Positions 8,144-16,808 of a DNA stretch of 64,000 bases are shown here, piece after piece. The number at the start of each line of letters is the position of its first letter. Within the stretch, counting starts at the first letter, position 1. Origin of the DNA: Pseudomonas sp. MWU15-20650 (lineage in GTDB: Bacteria; Pseudomonadota; Gammaproteobacteria; Pseudomonadales; Pseudomonadaceae). The stretch is taken from positions 27,714 through 91,713 of the forward strand of contig NZ_JALJFG010000025.1 of the NCBI RefSeq assembly GCF_023242475.1, read 5' to 3'. The notes beneath the pieces are model-generated. The model did no database searches. It saw nothing but the letters and a program-made list of their open reading frames with translations, and was not told the origin of the DNA. A program made the translations under genes and the position numbers.

Positions 8144-9628
8144 TTACTTGTTGAGGTTGTAGTCTTTTTCCGCAGCGTCAAAACGCTCGACCATGCCGGC
8201 AGTCGGTGCGCCCATCTTGCTGACGAAGTAGATCGCCAGGCTGGCGAAGAGGAAGCCTGGGATGATTTCGTACAGGCCCAGCAGGGAAAAGTGCTTCCAC
8301 ACGATCACGGTGATCGCGCCGACCAGGATGCCGGCGAGTGCGCCGTTGCGGGTCATGTCCTTCCAGATCACCGAAATCAGCACCACAGGGCCAAAGGCCG
8401 CGCCGAAACCAGCCCAGGCATAGCTCACCAGGCCCAGTACGCGGTTGTCCGGGTTGGCCGCCATGGCGATAGCAATCAAAGCCACCAGCAGCACCATCGC
8501 GCGGCCGACCCATACCAGCTCGATCTGGGAGGCGTTCTTGCGCAGGAAGGTCTTGTAGAAGTCTTCGGTCAGGGCGCTGGAGCACACCAGCAATTGGCAG
8601 CTCAGGGTACTCATTACCGCGGCCAGGATGGCCGAGAGCAGCACGCCGGCAATCCATGGGTTGAACAGCAGCTTGGCCAGTTCAATGAACACGCGCTCGT
8701 GGTTCTCGGTCACCGGGCCTGCAACTTCAGGGTGCGCCGAGAAGTACGCGATACCGAAGAAGCCCACCGCCACGGTGCCGCCCAGGCACAGGATCATCCA
8801 CGTCATGGAGATGCGGCGCGCCTTGGCAATCGACTTCACCGAATCGGCCGCCATGAAACGCGCAAGGATGTGCGGCTGACCGAAGTAGCCCAGACCCCAG
8901 CCCATCAGCGAGATGATGCCGATGAAGCTGGTGTTTTTCAGCATATTGAAGTTGTCAGGGTTCTTCGCTTCGATCGCCAGGAAGGTGGTATCGACACCGC
9001 CGGTTGCCAGCAACACGATGATGGGCGTCAGGATCAGCGCGAAGATCATCAGCGTGGCTTGTACGGTGTCAGTCCAGCTGACGGCTAGGAAACCACCGAC
9101 GAAGGTGTAGGCAATCGTCGCAGCAGCACCGGCCCACAACGCTGTCTCGTAGGACATGCCGAAGGTGCTTTCAAACAAGCGGGCACCGGCCACGATGCCG
9201 GAGGCGCAATAGATGGTGAAGAACACCAGGATCACTACCGCGGAGATGATCCGCAGCAGGCCACTTTTATCTTCGAAGCGGCTGGAGAAGTAATCCGGCA
9301 GGGTCAGGGCGTCGCCGTTGTGTTCGGTCTGCACCCGCAGGCGGCCGGCCACGAACAACCAGTTGAGGTAGGCACCGACGATCAGGCCGATGGCAATCCA
9401 GCTTTCCGACAGACCAGACATGTAGATCGCGCCGGGCAACCCCATCAACAACCAGCCACTCATGTCGGAAGCACCGGCCGACAAGGCTGTTACCACGCTA
9501 CCGAGGCTGCGACCGCCGAGGATGTAATCGGAAAGGTTGTTGGTGGAGCGATAGGCCATGAAGCCGATCAGCACCATTGCTGCGATGTAGATCACGAAGG
9601 TGATCAGGGTTGGATTACTAACGCTCAT
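8144..9628 (-). CDS. putP: sodium/proline symporter PutP
   Basis: Inner-membrane Na+/L-proline symporter of the SSS family, 494 aa with about 13 membrane helices. The Na+ site motif in helix 2, ALSAGASDMSGWL, places the key aspartate at D55 exactly as in E. coli PutP. The motif GWGLGYFGQPHILARFMA, typical of PutP, is also present. It is transcribed divergently from putA across a 461-bp region with PutA-type operator motifs, so proline should induce uptake and breakdown together. Start ATG at 9628 (MSVSNPTLITFVIYIAAMV), with GCGTCACTCTTATGAG context; there is no better upstream start. Confidence 0.97.
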   Translation of the reverse strand: MSVSNPTLITFVIYIAAMVLIGFMAYRSTNNLSDYILGGRSLGSVVTALSAGASDMSGWLLMGLPGAIYMSGLSESWIAIGLIVGAYLNWLFVAGRLRVQTEHNGDALTLPDYFSSRFEDKSGLLRIISAVVILVFFTIYCASGIVAGARLFESTFGMSYETALWAGAAATIAYTFVGGFLAVSWTDTVQATLMIFALILTPIIVLLATGGVDTTFLAIEAKNPDNFNMLKNTSFIGIISLMGWGLGYFGQPHILARFMAADSVKSIAKARRISMTWMILCLGGTVAVGFFGIAYFSAHPEVAGPVTENHERVFIELAKLLFNPWIAGVLLSAILAAVMSTLSCQLLVCSSALTEDFYKTFLRKNASQIELVWVGRAMVLLVALIAIAMAANPDNRVLGLVSYAWAGFGAAFGPVVLISVIWKDMTRNGALAGILVGAITVIVWKHFSLLGLYEIIPGFLFASLAIYFVSKMGAPTAGMVERFDAAEKDYNLNK

Positions 9629-10089
9629 AAGAGTGACGCCCTGGCTTTGTTTTTATGTAGCGACGGTCTGTCGGACGGCCACCCATTGATATCCGGGTAG
9701 ACGAGCCTGCGTGCCGCGCATTTATGACTGACGTTTCCCCAGGAAAGCCGCCAGCCGATGAACCGAACCAATCAGGTGGTTGCACCTTGGCCGCGAATGC
9801 TATTCAACAAAGCAAATAAGGTGCAACCAGTTTCTTGAGAATAAGTTGCACCTTGATGTGTTTTACGCCAAACAGCTCGTTTTTGCTCCTTTTCGGAGCA
9901 AGAACAGCCGATCTCAGAAGCAAATGCACCAAAGCGAAGCGGTTTGTGTCGAAGGCCGGATTTTTTCGTGTGAAGCGTCGAAAATTTCATGAACAAAAAG
10001 GGTTGCACCCGGTTGCACCTCTTCATGGGCAAAGCTAATCTTGCCGCCAGCAGATGCCACTCGGTAGTGGCACCCATGAGGATAAAAAG
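9629..10089. promoter_or_regulatory. putP-putA divergent control region with five PutA operator motifs
   Basis: This 461-bp gap contains five exact copies of GTTGCA, the known PutA ribbon-helix-helix recognition core. They lie at 9779-9784 (+), 9822-9827 (- strand), 9845-9850 (+), 10002-10007 (+) and 10012-10017 (+). Four of the five sit in the longer form GGTTGCACC or its complement AGGTGCAACC; the 9845 site is AGTTGCACC. They form a putP-proximal group of three and a putA-proximal pair 10 bp apart, about one helical turn. The RHH domain encoded at the start of putA makes autoregulation very likely. A sixth, partial copy (AATGCACC) is near 9925. No other gene is supported here. Confidence 0.85.
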
Positions 10090-13000
10090 ATGGCAACGAC
10101 CACCCTTGGGGTCAAACTCGACGACCCGACCCGCGAACGCCTGAAGGCTGCCGCGACCTCCATTGATCGCACGCCGCACTGGCTGATCAAGCAGGCGATT
10201 TTCAATTACCTGGAGAAACTCGAGGGTGGTGCAACCCTGTCCGAGCTCAATGGCTTGGGCAGCAAGGACGCTGAAGACGCGGGCGAGGTCCAGGCCGACC
10301 ACGCGCACCAGTGCTTCCTTGAGTTCGCCGAAAGCATCCTGCCGCAATCGGTATTGCGTGCCTCGATCACCGCCGCCTACCGTCGCCCAGAGCCGGAAGT
10401 GGTGCCGATGCTGATCGAGCAAGCGCGTCTGCCGCAGCAGATGGCCGAGGCCACCAACAAGCTGGCAGCATCGATCGCCGAGAAATTGCGCAATCAGAAA
10501 AGCGCTGGCGGCCGTGCCGGTATCGTTCAGGGCCTGCTGCAAGAATTTTCCCTGTCGTCCCAGGAAGGCGTGGCACTGATGTGCCTGGCCGAAGCGTTGC
10601 TGCGCATCCCGGACAAAGGCACCCGCGATGCGCTGATCCGCGACAAGATCAGCACCGGCAACTGGCAACCGCACCTGGGCAACAGCCCGTCGCTGTTTGT
10701 CAACGCCGCCACCTGGGGCCTGCTGCTGACCGGCAAACTGGTCGCCACCCATAACGAAGCCGGCCTGACTTCGTCCCTGAGCCGCATCATCGGCAAAAGC
10801 GGCGAGCCGATGATCCGCAAGGGCGTCGACATGGCCATGCGCCTGATGGGCGAGCAGTTCGTTACCGGCGAAACCATCGCCGAAGCCCTGGCCAATGCGA
10901 GCAAGTTCGAAGCCAAGGGTTTCCGCTACTCCTACGATATGCTCGGTGAAGCCGCGCTGACCGAACACGACGCCCAGAAGTACCTGGCCTCGTACGAACA
11001 AGCCATTCACTCCATCGGCAAAGCCTCCCATGGCCGTGGGATCTATGAAGGCCCAGGCATCTCCATCAAGCTTTCGGCGCTGCACCCGCGCTACAGCCGT
11101 GCGCAGTACGAGCGCGTGATGGATGAGCTGTACCCTCGCCTGCTGTCCCTGACCCTGCTGGCCAAGCAATACGACATCGGCCTGAACATCGACGCCGAAG
11201 AAGCGGACCGTCTGGAGCTGTCGCTCGACCTGCTCGAACGCCTGTGCTTCGAGCCGCAACTGACCGGCTGGAACGGTATCGGTTTCGTGATCCAGGCGTA
11301 CCAGAAACGTTGCCCGTATGTGATCGACTACGTCATTGACCTGGCACGCCGCAGCCGCCACCGCCTGATGATCCGCCTGGTGAAAGGCGCCTACTGGGAC
11401 AGCGAAATCAAGCGTGCCCAAGTCGAAGGCCTGGAAGGCTATCCGGTCTATACCCGCAAGGTGTACACCGACGTTTCCTACATCGCCTGTGCACGCAAAT
11501 TGCTGTCGGTACCGGAAGTCATCTATCCGCAGTTCGCCACGCACAACGCCCACACGCTGTCGGCCATCTACCATATCGCGGGTCAGAACTACTATCCCGG
11601 CCAGTACGAGTTCCAGTGCCTGCACGGCATGGGTGAACCACTGTACGAGCAAGTTGTAGGCAAGGTCTCCGATGGCAAGTTGAACCGTCCCTGCCGCGTG
11701 TACGCACCCGTCGGCACTCACGAAACGCTGCTGGCTTACCTGGTCCGTCGCCTGCTGGAAAACGGCGCCAACACCTCGTTCGTCAACCGGATTGCCGACC
11801 AGTCCATCTCTATTCAGGAGCTGGTGGCCGACCCCGTGGCCAGCATCGAGCAGATGGCGACGCTGGAAGGCGGCTTCGGCCTGCCGCACCCGCGCATCCC
11901 GCTGCCGCGTGACCTGTATGGCAGCGACCGCGCCAACTCGGCAGGTATCGACCTGGCCAACGAACATCGCCTGGCATCGCTGTCCTGCGCGCTGCTGGCT
12001 ACCGCACACAACCACTGGAAAGCTGCGCCGATGCTCGGTTGCACCTCCAGCGATCAAGCGGCCGCACCGGTATTGAACCCGTCCGACTTGCGTGACGTGG
12101 TCGGCCACGTACAGGAAGCCACCGTCGAAGACGTCGACAACGCGATCCAGTGCGCCATCAGCGCCGCGCCGATCTGGCAGGCGACCCCGCCCGCCGAACG
12201 CGCCGCGATCCTGGAGCGTGCCGCCGACCTGATGGAAGGCGAGATTCAGCCGCTGATGGGCCTGCTGGCGCGTGAAGCCGGCAAGACCTTCGCCAACGCC
12301 ATCGCCGAAGTGCGTGAAGCGGTGGACTTCCTGCGCTACTACGCGGTGCAGGCGCGCCACGACTTCACCAACGACGCCCACCGCCCATTGGGCCCAGTGG
12401 TGTGCATCAGCCCGTGGAACTTCCCACTGGCCATCTTCAGCGGTCAAGTCGCTGCCGCATTGGCTGCCGGCAACCCGGTATTGGCCAAGCCTGCCGAGCA
12501 AACGCCACTGGTGGCTGCACAAGCCGTGCGCATCCTGCTGGAAGCCGGTATCCCGCAAGGCGTGCTGCAATTGCTGCCGGGCCAGGGCGAAACTGTCGGT
12601 GCCCGCCTGGTGGGTGATGATCGCGTCAAAGGCGTGATGTTCACTGGCTCCACCGAGGTTGCGCGCCTGCTGCAACGCAATGTCGCCGGGCGCCTGGATG
12701 CCCAGGGGCGTCCGATTCCGCTGATCGCCGAAACTGGCGGCCAGAACGCGATGATCGTCGACTCCTCGGCACTCACCGAACAAGTGGTGATCGACGTGGT
12801 GTCCTCGGCCTTCGACAGCGCCGGCCAACGTTGCTCAGCCCTGCGCGTGTTGTGCCTGCAGGAAGATTCGGCAGACCGCGTCATCGAGATGCTCAAGGGC
12901 GCCATGGCTGAATGCCGCCTGGGCAACCCGGAGCGTTTGTCGGTGGATATCGGCCCGGTAATCGACGCCGAAGCCAAGGCTGGCATCGAGAAACACATCC

Positions 13001-14043
13001 AGGCCATGCGCGACAAAGGCCGCACGGTTTACCAGGTGGCGATTGCCGACGGCGAAGAAATCAAGCGCGGCACTTTCGTGATGCCAACCCTGATCGAGCT
13101 GGAAAGCTTCGACGAGCTGCAACGGGAGATCTTCGGCCCGGTGCTGCACGTGGTGCGCTACAAGCGTAAAGAGATCGACCAGTTGATCGGCCAGATCAAT
13201 GCCTCGGGCTACGGCCTGACCCTGGGCGTACACACCCGCATCGATGAGACCATCGCCAAGGTGATCGACAACGTCCATGCCGGTAACGTCTACGTTAACC
13301 GCAACATCGTTGGCGCCGTGGTGGGCGTGCAGCCGTTCGGCGGCGAAGGCTTGTCGGGTACCGGCCCGAAAGCCGGTGGCCCGCTGTACCTTTACCGCCT
13401 GCTGTCGACTCGCCCTACCGATGCGATCGAGCAATCCTTCGTACGTGGCGACAAGCTGGCGGCGCCGGATGTGCGCCTGCGCGATGCCATGAGCCAACCG
13501 CTGACTGCACTGAAAACCTGGGCCGACGGCAATAAGTTCAGCGAACTGAGTGCACTGTGCACGCAGTTCGCCGCACAGTCCCAGAGCGGCATCACACGTC
13601 AGTTGGCCGGCCCGACCGGTGAGCGCAACAGCTATGCCATCCTGCCTCGCGAGCACGTACTGTGCCTCGCCGAAGTAGAAGGCGACCTGCTGGCCCAACT
13701 GGCGGCGGTATTGGCAGTGGGGGGTTCGGCGGTATGGCCGGAAACCGACCTGACCAAGGCTTTGTTCCCACGCCTGCCGAAGGACATTCAGGCGAAGATC
13801 AAGCGTGTGGCCGACTGGACCAAGGACGAAGTCGTATTCGACGCCGTCCTGCACCACGGCGACTCCGATCAACTGCGCGGGGTGTGCCAGCAAGTGGCGC
13901 AGCGTAGTGGCGCGATTGTTGGCGTGCATGGCCTGTCCCAAGGCGAAACCGCAATTGCCCTGGAGCGCCTGGTGATCGAACGTGCACTGAGCGTCAACAC
14001 CGCAGCAGCAGGTGGTAACGCCAGCCTGATGACCATCGGCTAA
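10090..14043 (+). CDS. putA: trifunctional proline dehydrogenase / P5C dehydrogenase / put repressor PutA
   Basis: Peripheral membrane flavoenzyme of 1317 aa converting proline to glutamate. Order: ribbon-helix-helix DNA-binding domain (2-45, GVKLDDPTRERLKAAA), proline dehydrogenase barrel (about 240-570, with RLVKGAYWDSEIK and YPQFATHNAHT), then glutamate-semialdehyde dehydrogenase (about 640-1110). The dehydrogenase part has the ETGGQNAMIVD glutamate motif and catalytic cysteine in SAGQRCSALR. A C-terminal domain (about 1120-1317) closes the substrate channel. Length and domain order match E. coli PutA (1320 aa). The start ATG at 10090 gives the RHH domain directly; the in-frame ATG at 10054 would add 12 residues. 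PutA represses putP/putA without proline and moves to the membrane when reduced. Confidence 0.98.
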   Translation: MATTTLGVKLDDPTRERLKAAATSIDRTPHWLIKQAIFNYLEKLEGGATLSELNGLGSKDAEDAGEVQADHAHQCFLEFAESILPQSVLRASITAAYRRPEPEVVPMLIEQARLPQQMAEATNKLAASIAEKLRNQKSAGGRAGIVQGLLQEFSLSSQEGVALMCLAEALLRIPDKGTRDALIRDKISTGNWQPHLGNSPSLFVNAATWGLLLTGKLVATHNEAGLTSSLSRIIGKSGEPMIRKGVDMAMRLMGEQFVTGETIAEALANASKFEAKGFRYSYDMLGEAALTEHDAQKYLASYEQAIHSIGKASHGRGIYEGPGISIKLSALHPRYSRAQYERVMDELYPRLLSLTLLAKQYDIGLNIDAEEADRLELSLDLLERLCFEPQLTGWNGIGFVIQAYQKRCPYVIDYVIDLARRSRHRLMIRLVKGAYWDSEIKRAQVEGLEGYPVYTRKVYTDVSYIACARKLLSVPEVIYPQFATHNAHTLSAIYHIAGQNYYPGQYEFQCLHGMGEPLYEQVVGKVSDGKLNRPCRVYAPVGTHETLLAYLVRRLLENGANTSFVNRIADQSISIQELVADPVASIEQMATLEGGFGLPHPRIPLPRDLYGSDRANSAGIDLANEHRLASLSCALLATAHNHWKAAPMLGCTSSDQAAAPVLNPSDLRDVVGHVQEATVEDVDNAIQCAISAAPIWQATPPAERAAILERAADLMEGEIQPLMGLLAREAGKTFANAIAEVREAVDFLRYYAVQARHDFTNDAHRPLGPVVCISPWNFPLAIFSGQVAAALAAGNPVLAKPAEQTPLVAAQAVRILLEAGIPQGVLQLLPGQGETVGARLVGDDRVKGVMFTGSTEVARLLQRNVAGRLDAQGRPIPLIAETGGQNAMIVDSSALTEQVVIDVVSSAFDSAGQRCSALRVLCLQEDSADRVIEMLKGAMAECRLGNPERLSVDIGPVIDAEAKAGIEKHIQAMRDKGRTVYQVAIADGEEIKRGTFVMPTLIELESFDELQREIFGPVLHVVRYKRKEIDQLIGQINASGYGLTLGVHTRIDETIAKVIDNVHAGNVYVNRNIVGAVVGVQPFGGEGLSGTGPKAGGPLYLYRLLSTRPTDAIEQSFVRGDKLAAPDVRLRDAMSQPLTALKTWADGNKFSELSALCTQFAAQSQSGITRQLAGPTGERNSYAILPREHVLCLAEVEGDLLAQLAAVLAVGGSAVWPETDLTKALFPRLPKDIQAKIKRVADWTKDEVVFDAVLHHGDSDQLRGVCQQVAQRSGAIVGVHGLSQGETAIALERLVIERALSVNTAAAGGNASLMTIG

Positions 14044-14065
14044 CCCTGACGGAACGCGGTTGAAC

Positions 14066-14111
14066 ATGTGGGAGGGGCGGTGCGACGATTCGCACTTGCC
14101 CCCTCCCACAT
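14066..14111. terminator. REP-type inverted repeat, probable putA terminator
   Basis: Arms ATGTGGGAGGGG-C-GGTGCGA (14066-14085) and TCGCAC-TTGCCCCCTCCCACAT (14090-14111) pair around a 4-nt loop and are followed by TTTT. The arms belong to the dispersed TGTGGGAGGGGGC family. They lie 22 bp after the putA stop. Confidence 0.7.
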
Positions 14112-14201
14112 TTTGCTTGTCCATCACTTAAATCAATCTTGCTATCCAGCTTCTATTCGCGCACTTAGACTCAGGCCCATTCCCTTAGAAGGTAAGCCGC
14201 C

Positions 14202-16004
14202 ATGTCCGAGACGCTGCTCAGTTCCCGCAATCTGGCTTTCGAGCTGTACGAAGTCCTCGATGCCCAGGGCTTGACCCAGCGCGAGCGGTTTGCCGAGCAC
14301 ACTCGCGAAACCTTCGATGCAGCCATCAGCACGGCACGTAGCATTGCCGAAAAGTATTTCGCCCCCCATAACCGCAAAAACGACGAAAACGAACCGCGCT
14401 ATGAAGATGGCAACGCGATTCTGATTCCAGACGTCAAACCGGCCGTGGACGCGTTCCTGGAAGCCGGCTTCCTCAACGCTGCGCGCAGTTTCGAAGCGGG
14501 TGGCATGCAACTGCCAACCCTGCTGTCCCAGGCTTGCTTCGCGCACTTTCAAGCGGCCAACGCGGCCTCGACGTCCTACCCTTTCTTGACCATGGGCGCG
14601 GCCAACCTGATCGAAAGCTTCGGCACCCCCGATCAGAAACAACGCTTCCTGCAACCGATGATCGACGGCCGCTTCTTTGGCACCATGGCCCTGACCGAAC
14701 CCCACGCAGGCTCATCCTTGTCGGATATTCGTACCCGCGCAGAACCTGCGGCTGACGGCAGCTATCGCCTCAAGGGCAACAAGATCTTCATCTCCGGTGG
14801 CGACCATCCGCTGTCGGAAAACATCGTGCATATGGTGCTGGCCAAATTGCCGGACGCACCTGCGGGCGTGAAGGGCATTTCGCTGTTTATCGTGCCCAAA
14901 TTCCTGGTCAATGAGGATGGCAGCCTGGGCGCGCGTAACGATGTGCTGCTGGCCGGGCTGTTTCACAAGATGGGCTGGCGCGGCACCACCTCTACCGCGC
15001 TTAACTTCGGCGATAACGGTAACTGCGTCGGCTATCTGGTGGGCAAACCGCACCAGGGCTTGAGCTGCATGTTCCAGATGATGAACGAAGCACGTATCGG
15101 GGTGGGCATGGGCGCAGTGATGCTCGGTTACGCCGGCTACCTGTACTCATTGGATTACGCCCGCGAACGCCCCCAAGGCCGCTTGCCCGACAGCAAAGAC
15201 CCGAGCACGGCGCCGGTCCCGATCATCCAGCACGCCGACATCAAGCGCATGCTGCTGACCCAGAAAGCCTATGTGGAAGGTGCCTTTGACCTTGGCCTCT
15301 ACGCCGCACGGCTGTTCGACGACACCACCACCCTGGAAACCGACACCGAGCGCAAGCAAGCCCACGAACTGCTGGACCTGCTCACGCCCATCGTCAAATC
15401 CTGGCCGTCGGAGTTTTGCCTCAAGGCCAACGAACTGGCGATCCAGATCCTCGGCGGGCACGGCTACACCCGTGAATACCCGGTGGAGCAGTACTACCGC
15501 GACAACCGCCTCAACCCGATCCATGAAGGCACCCATGGCATCCAATCCCTGGATTTGCTCGGGCGCAAATTGGCGCAGAACGGTGGCGCCGGCTTGAAGC
15601 AATTGATTCGACTGATCGCCGAGACGGGCGCACGAGCGCACCGATACCCATCCCTTACACCCTTGAGAGAACCACTGGAACACCTGGTGACGCGCCTGCA
15701 ACAAGTCACCCTGGGCCTGCTGACGGACCTGGCCCAGGGCAAGGTCAACAGCAGCCTGGCAAACTCGGCGCTGTACTTGAAAGTATTCGGGCATACGGTG
15801 ATCGGCTGGCGCTGGTTGGAACAGGCGATCCGCGCCGAAGAAGGGCTGGCCAAGGGGAATGCGGCCGATGTGGCCTTCTATAAGGGCAAGCTCCAGGCCG
15901 CCCGGTACTTCCTGACCTGGGAAGTACCGAGCTGCCATCATGAACTGGCGATTCTGCAGGCACGGGACGATACGTGCCTGGGGATGCAAGACGACTGGTT
16001 CTAA
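14202..16004 (+). CDS. acyl-CoA dehydrogenase (DmdC-type, 600 aa)
   Basis: FAD-dependent acyl-CoA dehydrogenase that introduces an alpha-beta double bond into an acyl-CoA and passes electrons to ETF. The core shows ALTEPHAGSSLSDIRT and GNKIFISGGDH (FAD/substrate site) and the catalytic base E442 in NPIHEGTHGIQ. The extra N-terminal segment and the extended C-terminal domain (to CLGMQDDWF) place it with the about 600-aa class that includes DmdC and long-chain enzymes, not with the 380-aa class. The exact substrate cannot be read from sequence. The same gene lies after rlmJ in P. aeruginosa, which suggests a core gene. Start ATG at 14202 after AGAAGGTAAG. It converges on zapA with only 6 bp between stops. 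Confidence 0.9.
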   Translation: MSETLLSSRNLAFELYEVLDAQGLTQRERFAEHTRETFDAAISTARSIAEKYFAPHNRKNDENEPRYEDGNAILIPDVKPAVDAFLEAGFLNAARSFEAGGMQLPTLLSQACFAHFQAANAASTSYPFLTMGAANLIESFGTPDQKQRFLQPMIDGRFFGTMALTEPHAGSSLSDIRTRAEPAADGSYRLKGNKIFISGGDHPLSENIVHMVLAKLPDAPAGVKGISLFIVPKFLVNEDGSLGARNDVLLAGLFHKMGWRGTTSTALNFGDNGNCVGYLVGKPHQGLSCMFQMMNEARIGVGMGAVMLGYAGYLYSLDYARERPQGRLPDSKDPSTAPVPIIQHADIKRMLLTQKAYVEGAFDLGLYAARLFDDTTTLETDTERKQAHELLDLLTPIVKSWPSEFCLKANELAIQILGGHGYTREYPVEQYYRDNRLNPIHEGTHGIQSLDLLGRKLAQNGGAGLKQLIRLIAETGARAHRYPSLTPLREPLEHLVTRLQQVTLGLLTDLAQGKVNSSLANSALYLKVFGHTVIGWRWLEQAIRAEEGLAKGNAADVAFYKGKLQAARYFLTWEVPSCHHELAILQARDDTCLGMQDDWF

Positions 16005-16010
16005 CCCGGG

Positions 16011-16304
16011 TCAGGGCTGCCCGATCACCTTGGTAATCACATCGACCGTGGCGCTGACTTGCTCTTGGTAACGGTCGAGTTCCTGCTGATGAGCCTGTTG
16101 CATTTCGATCTGCTCGGCGCACAGGTTCAGCGCGGCCAGTACCAATAATTTGTCACCGATCAGCGTCGGGTACTTTTTCTTGGTGGTGGCCAGTGAGGCT
16201 TTGAGCATGGTCACGGCGTGCATCAGGGTCTGGTCTTCCCCGGCCGGTGCCTTGATCGAGTAATCCTCTCCGAGAATCGAAACGACCTTTATCCCGTCAT
16301 TCAT
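16011..16304 (-). CDS. zapA: ZapA-family cell division protein (divergent second type)
   Basis: Small protein of 97 aa. An N-terminal globular part with VVSILGEDYSIKAP resembles the ZapA VxILGxxYxI motif and is followed by a long coiled coil (about 40-90, LAALNLCAEQIEMQQAHQQELDRYQ). ZapA proteins bind and bundle FtsZ filaments at midcell. From memory this sequence differs clearly from the canonical Pseudomonas ZapA (PA5227, starting MSQSNTLTVQILDKEY). The 6S RNA gene that normally follows canonical zapA is absent: a convergent acyl-CoA dehydrogenase starts within 7 bp. It is therefore probably a paralogue. Its start overlaps the upstream coiled-coil gene by 4 bp (ATGA). Confidence 0.8.
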   Translation of the reverse strand: MNDGIKVVSILGEDYSIKAPAGEDQTLMHAVTMLKASLATTKKKYPTLIGDKLLVLAALNLCAEQIEMQQAHQQELDRYQEQVSATVDVITKVIGQP

Positions 16305-16531
16305 GCGCTGACAGGCCCTGCACTCACACGCTCAACCAGCGCCTGGATGCGGGCGGCAGTGGCGCCGTTCTTTTCTTCCTGCTCCATCAGGTTCAGTTGC
16401 AGGCTGTCGTTCTCATCCTTGGCGCGGGCCAGTTCCGCCTTGAGGGATTCGTTGCTGCCCAACAGGTCTTGATTCTGCTGTACCAGGTCGCTGACCAGTT
16501 GTTCCAATTGGCTGAGGGATGCTTCTAACAT
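16301..16531 (-). CDS. small coiled-coil protein (TIGR02449/ZapB-like)
   Basis: Protein of 76 aa that is almost entirely heptad coiled coil, starting MLEASLSQLEQLVSDLVQQNQDLL with hydrophobic a/d positions through LQLNLMEQEEK. It resembles the short ZapB-like coiled-coil proteins (TIGR02449) encoded directly upstream of zapA in gammaproteobacteria. The 4-bp overlap with zapA implies coupled synthesis and probably a physical partnership at the division ring. Start ATG at 16531 after CCGAGAAAT. No catalytic motif is present. The first gene of this two-gene operon is divergent from the chemoreceptor. Confidence 0.75.
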   Translation of the reverse strand: MLEASLSQLEQLVSDLVQQNQDLLGSNESLKAELARAKDENDSLQLNLMEQEEKNGATAARIQALVERVSAGPVSA

Positions 16532-16701
16532 TTTGATTTCTCGGGCATTTTTAAAGGGCGGTGACGATAAAGAAAATTCACCTCGGATGCCAGGGTTATC
16601 CCCGGCGCGCAGCCCGATAGTTCAGGGCCGGGCCGCACTTTCGAGCCTTAGTGACTGCATTTACCCGATCTGGTTCCTGAATCCGTCCAACCCCTTGTCA
16701 G

Positions 16702-16742
16702 ATGCGACAAAAGCGCGCATCCGCTTAAGACTTTAGTCGCAT
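16702..16742. promoter_or_regulatory. 12-bp inverted repeat upstream of chemoreceptor gene
   Basis: ATGCGACAAAAG (16702-16713) and CTTTAGTCGCAT (16731-16742) are inverted copies with a single mismatch, 17 nt apart, about 70 bp before the chemoreceptor start in the gap divergent from the zapA pair. It may be an operator or an mRNA leader hairpin. I do not recognise the binding protein. Confidence 0.4.
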
Positions 16743-16808
16743 GGCCGATACCGGATGCATACCCCGTCTCATGGCCGCACGGATCGCGCTTCCCCCCAGG
16801 ACTCCAGC

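Noticed and set aside
9780..9992. Small open frame (70 codons) between putP and putA
   Set aside because: It lies across the PutA operator motifs, has no ribosome site or family resemblance.
10230..10235. Additional GTTGCA (as TGCAAC) inside putA, and another near 12039
   Set aside because: They are within coding sequence and a 6-mer is expected by chance in a 4-kb gene; not counted as operators.
9772..12828. Open frame of 1018 codons antisense to putA and spanning the operator region
   Set aside because: A compositional shadow of putA: no recognisable domain, no ribosome site, and it covers the putP-putA control region.
15800..16010. 6S RNA (ssrS) expected after zapA
   Set aside because: The acyl-CoA dehydrogenase coding region runs to within 7 bp of the zapA stop and no 6S-like sequence was seen there or upstream of the pair.
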